Assembly: GCA_951812345.1 (NCBI GenBank)
Contig: OX638295.1
Location: forward strand, 1,436,759-1,500,758
Reading direction: 5' to 3'
Length of the DNA: 64,000 nucleotides
From: Rhodothermales bacterium
GTDB lineage: Bacteria > Bacteroidota > Rhodothermia > Rhodothermales > VXPQ01
Part shown: piece by piece, positions 61,555 to 64,000 of the stretch
Layout of the letters: each line of letters opens with the position of its first letter
How positions within the stretch are numbered: the stretch's first letter is position 1
The notes under the pieces: generated by a model
Told to the model about the DNA's origin: nothing
The model's database searches: none
What the model saw: only the letters and a program-made list of their open reading frames with translations
Position numbers and translations under genes: made by a program

Positions 61555-64000
61555 ATGCCCGACCTGCTTTCCTCCAACGACATTCGTAGCGCCTTCCTCG
61601 ACTTTTTCCGGGATCGAGGGCATGAGATAGTACCGAGCGATTCGCTGGCGCCCCAGGGTGATCCCACCCTGCTTTTTACGAATGCCGGGATGAACCAGTT
61701 CAAGAATGTTTTTCTTGGCACAGGTGAGCGGGACTACCGCCGTGCAGCGGACACCCAGAAATGTCTCCGGGTATCCGGCAAGCACAACGATCTCGAAGAG
61801 GTAGGTCTCGACACGTACCACCATACGTTTTTCGAGATGCTGGGCAACTGGTCGTTCGGCGACTATTTCAAGAAGGAAGCCATCGGATGGGCCTGGGAAT
61901 TACTCGTGGATGTATTCGGACTGGCTCCGGACCGGCTGTATGCTACCGTGCATGAAGGCGACGATGCGTTGAGCCTGCCGCCCGATTCGGAGGCGGCCGC
62001 GCTGTGGAAATCCGAAACAGGTATCGATCCGGATCACATCCTCTATGGGAATTCGAAAGACAATTTCTGGATGATGGGCGACGAGGGGCCGTGCGGACCC
62101 TGCTCGGAAATCCATATCGACCTGCGCTCGGACGAGGCGCGCCGAGCCGTGCCCGGCAAAGAACTGGTCAATGCGGATCACCCGGAGGTCATGGAACTCT
62201 GGAACCTGGTGTTCATCCAGTACAACGCGTTGCGTGGCGGGTCGCTTGAACCGCTTGCAGCCCAGCATGTGGATACAGGCCTGGGTCTGGAGAGGCTGGT
62301 GGCGGTGCTGCAGGGGAAACGGTCGAATTATGATACGGACCTGTTTGCGCCGCTTCTTACCGGCGTAGCGGCGTTGTCGCCCCGCGATGAAATTGTATCC
62401 TACGATGACATCGATATTGCCGATGAGACAGAGCGCGAGCGGCGCCGCGTAGCGATGCGCGTGGTAGCCGACCATGTACGCACGATCGCTTTTGCCATAG
62501 CTGACGGGGTGTCTCCCGGTAATGTGGGACGTTCGTACGTGATTCGTCGTATTCTGCGCCGGGCCGTGCGATTCGGTTATCAGGCGTTAGGGATGAGGGA
62601 GCCGTTCGTTTATCGGCTCATAGCCCCGCTCGTCGAAAAAATGGGCGATTCTTTCCCTGAGTTACGCACCCACCGGGAGCATATCGAGCGTGTCACGCGG
62701 GCCGAAGAAGAGCACTTCCTGAGAACGCTCGGTACGGGCATCGACTTCTTCGAGTACATCGCGAACCATGTGAAAGCATTGGCCGATGCAATCAAGGAGG
62801 CGGAACATGCGGTCCAGGAAGTGGCGGCCAAAGAAGGAGTATCTGTCCATACGGTAAACAGCAGGGCGAGGGCGGACTATTCCGGCGAGGGGTACGAGTG
62901 GGTCAGGGAAACGAAATCGGCTGCGCAGGAAGTGCTCAGCGTACTGGGCTCCGATCGCAAGATGCTGGATATTCTGCAGAAGGCATTCGGAAAGAGACCG
63001 GGGTACGAGGCCTACAGGGTGTTCATCTTTGCGGCAATGGAAGGCCGTGTTCCCGGAGAGATCGTCTTTCTGTTACACGACACGTACGGGTTTCCTGTGG
63101 ACCTGACACAGCTCATGGCACGCGAGAAGGGCCTTGTGGTGCATGACGAGGATATTGCGCGCTATGAGGAACTCATGGAGATGCAGAAGGAACGCGCTCG
63201 TGCGGGTGCTTCCTTCAGGATGTCCGCGGACGCGGAGGGGGCGTGGCAGGTATTCGCGTCAGGGGAGGATTTCGTACCCGGGGATTCGTTGTTTGTCGGG
63301 TATACTTCGTACGAGGCAACGGATGTCCGCATTGCTGCGATGCGCGTTGTTTCGCCGGAGACGAACGGCAAGGGTGACGAAGAAAGAGCCCATCAGGCGC
63401 CTCCCGCACGGTATGAAATCGTACTTGATCGCACGCCTTTTTATGGAGAAAGTGGCGGGCAGGTAGGGGATACAGGCGTATTGGATGTGGGTGGGGAGCA
63501 GATCCGGGTACTGGATACGAAGAAACACCAGCACCGCATCGTGCACTGCGTCGACCAGTTGCCTGGCGACCCCGCTGCACCGGTACATGCTGCGGTGGAT
63601 ACGGATCGTCGACGCCGCATCGAAAAACACCACACGGCAACGCATTTGCTCCATGCGGCGCTGCGCGAGGCGCTGGGCGAGCATGTACAGCAAAGGGGTT
63701 CGCTTGTGGCTCCCGACCGGTTGCGCTTCGATTTTAGCCACTACGAGCGCGTGGCGCCGGAAATGCTGGAGACTGTGCAGGCGAGGATCAATGAGGTAAT
63801 TCAGCGTGATGTGCCGGCGCGTGTCGAATTCGATGTGCCGATCACGGAGGCGCAGGCGCGGGGCGCCATAGCGCTTTTCGGAGAGAAATACGAAGATCGC
63901 GTACGCGTCGTTACATTCGATCCGGCCTTGTCGGTTGAGTTGTGCGGCGGCACGCATGTCCGCGCCACGGGCGAATTGGGTATTTTTCGCTTTTTATCGG
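61555..64000 (+). CDS. alaS: Alanyl-tRNA synthetase, 5' part, with a large insertion
   Basis: Class II synthetase charging tRNA-Ala; the 3' end is outside the window. From the ATG at 61555 (MPDLLSSNDIRSAFLDFFRD; ATGs at 61531 and 61527 are alternatives) 815 codons are visible. Aminoacylation core: DRGHEIVPSDSLAPQGDPTL, FTNAGMNQFKNVFLG, KHNDLEEVG, HHTFFEMLGNWSFGDYFKKE. Editing domain: HHTATHLLHAALREALG (zinc site), PFYGESGGQVGDTG and ELCGGTHVRATGELGIF. Between FLRTLGTGIDFFEYI and HDTYGFPVDL (about residues 400-497) there is roughly 85-90 residues more than in E. coli AlaS. The frame is continuous. Confidence 0.95.
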   Translation, partial: MPDLLSSNDIRSAFLDFFRDRGHEIVPSDSLAPQGDPTLLFTNAGMNQFKNVFLGTGERDYRRAADTQKCLRVSGKHNDLEEVGLDTYHHTFFEMLGNWSFGDYFKKEAIGWAWELLVDVFGLAPDRLYATVHEGDDALSLPPDSEAAALWKSETGIDPDHILYGNSKDNFWMMGDEGPCGPCSEIHIDLRSDEARRAVPGKELVNADHPEVMELWNLVFIQYNALRGGSLEPLAAQHVDTGLGLERLVAVLQGKRSNYDTDLFAPLLTGVAALSPRDEIVSYDDIDIADETERERRRVAMRVVADHVRTIAFAIADGVSPGNVGRSYVIRRILRRAVRFGYQALGMREPFVYRLIAPLVEKMGDSFPELRTHREHIERVTRAEEEHFLRTLGTGIDFFEYIANHVKALADAIKEAEHAVQEVAAKEGVSVHTVNSRARADYSGEGYEWVRETKSAAQEVLSVLGSDRKMLDILQKAFGKRPGYEAYRVFIFAAMEGRVPGEIVFLLHDTYGFPVDLTQLMAREKGLVVHDEDIARYEELMEMQKERARAGASFRMSADAEGAWQVFASGEDFVPGDSLFVGYTSYEATDVRIAAMRVVSPETNGKGDEERAHQAPPARYEIVLDRTPFYGESGGQVGDTGVLDVGGEQIRVLDTKKHQHRIVHCVDQLPGDPAAPVHAAVDTDRRRRIEKHHTATHLLHAALREALGEHVQQRGSLVAPDRLRFDFSHYERVAPEMLETVQARINEVIQRDVPARVEFDVPITEAQARGAIALFGEKYEDRVRVVTFDPALSVELCGGTHVRATGELGIFRFLS

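Overview
The window is chromosomal DNA of a Gram-negative bacterium of the Bacteroidota/Rhodothermota type. The evidence is a set of lineage-typical genes: a DUF4270-like lipoprotein beside a half-length GT5 'glycogen synthase', a large DUF4175-like protein, an N-acyl-ornithine (not ornithine) carbamoyltransferase, and secreted proteins ending in the SNYPNPFNPST...VYLYRI type IX secretion (T9SS) sorting domain. Envelope genes (LptD, LptF/G, BamA, two OmpH/Skp) show an LPS-type outer membrane. Genus cannot be fixed from the sequence alone.

Layout. 1-14.4 kb: end of a DUF3467 gene, LptF/G, sucC, an ABC ATPase, LptD, a ROK kinase, an FtsB-like protein, enolase, a TPR protein, an outer-membrane protein with a DUF4270-like lipoprotein, and the GT5-like protein. 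14.5-26.7 kb: DUF4175-like protein, glgC, pyrF, serS, a sugar-nucleotide reductase, a small beta-barrel protein, a secreted protein of unclear function and a TPR protein. 26.8-35.9 kb: envelope-building cluster dxr, rseP, uppS, bamA, ompH, ompH, then panB and surE. 35.9-43.6 kb: a complete minus-strand arginine operon argG-C-D-F'-B-E-H, with a candidate leader peptide and attenuator upstream of argG. 44-52.8 kb: an accessory island with IS481-, IS3- and IS1595-family elements and a tandem array of a secreted metzincin protease tail plus a small outer-membrane protein. 53.3-64 kb: folD, a SAM-I riboswitch with its terminator driving metY-metX and probably asd, a tRNA-Gly with partial tRNA copies, a hotdog thioesterase, a DUF4097-like protein, a 3-methyladenine glycosylase, and alaS running off the end.

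How the genes work together. dxr and uppS make isoprenoid carrier lipid; rseP, bamA, ompH and surE serve envelope assembly and stress; lptD and lptF/G export LPS. The arginine genes run from N-acyl-glutamate to arginine, and the carbamoyltransferase carries Ala at the residue that distinguishes acetyl- from succinyl-ornithine enzymes, predicting a succinylated route. asd, metX and metY form the aspartate-to-homocysteine branch, with feedback through the SAM riboswitch.

Most interesting structures: (i) a dispersed intergenic repeat with inverted ends, two complete and two truncated copies, one forming the stop codon of a neighbouring gene and one inside the arg operon; (ii) an IS1595 element with a perfect 8-bp target duplication that splits a T9SS-exported metzincin from its start codon and carries a decayed DNA methyltransferase passenger; (iii) a three-unit array of [sorting-domain tail + beta-barrel gene], one copy frameshifted at a C7 tract and one cut by an IS3 element; (iv) the Ala-92 carbamoyltransferase; (v) an insertion of about 85-90 residues in AlaS.
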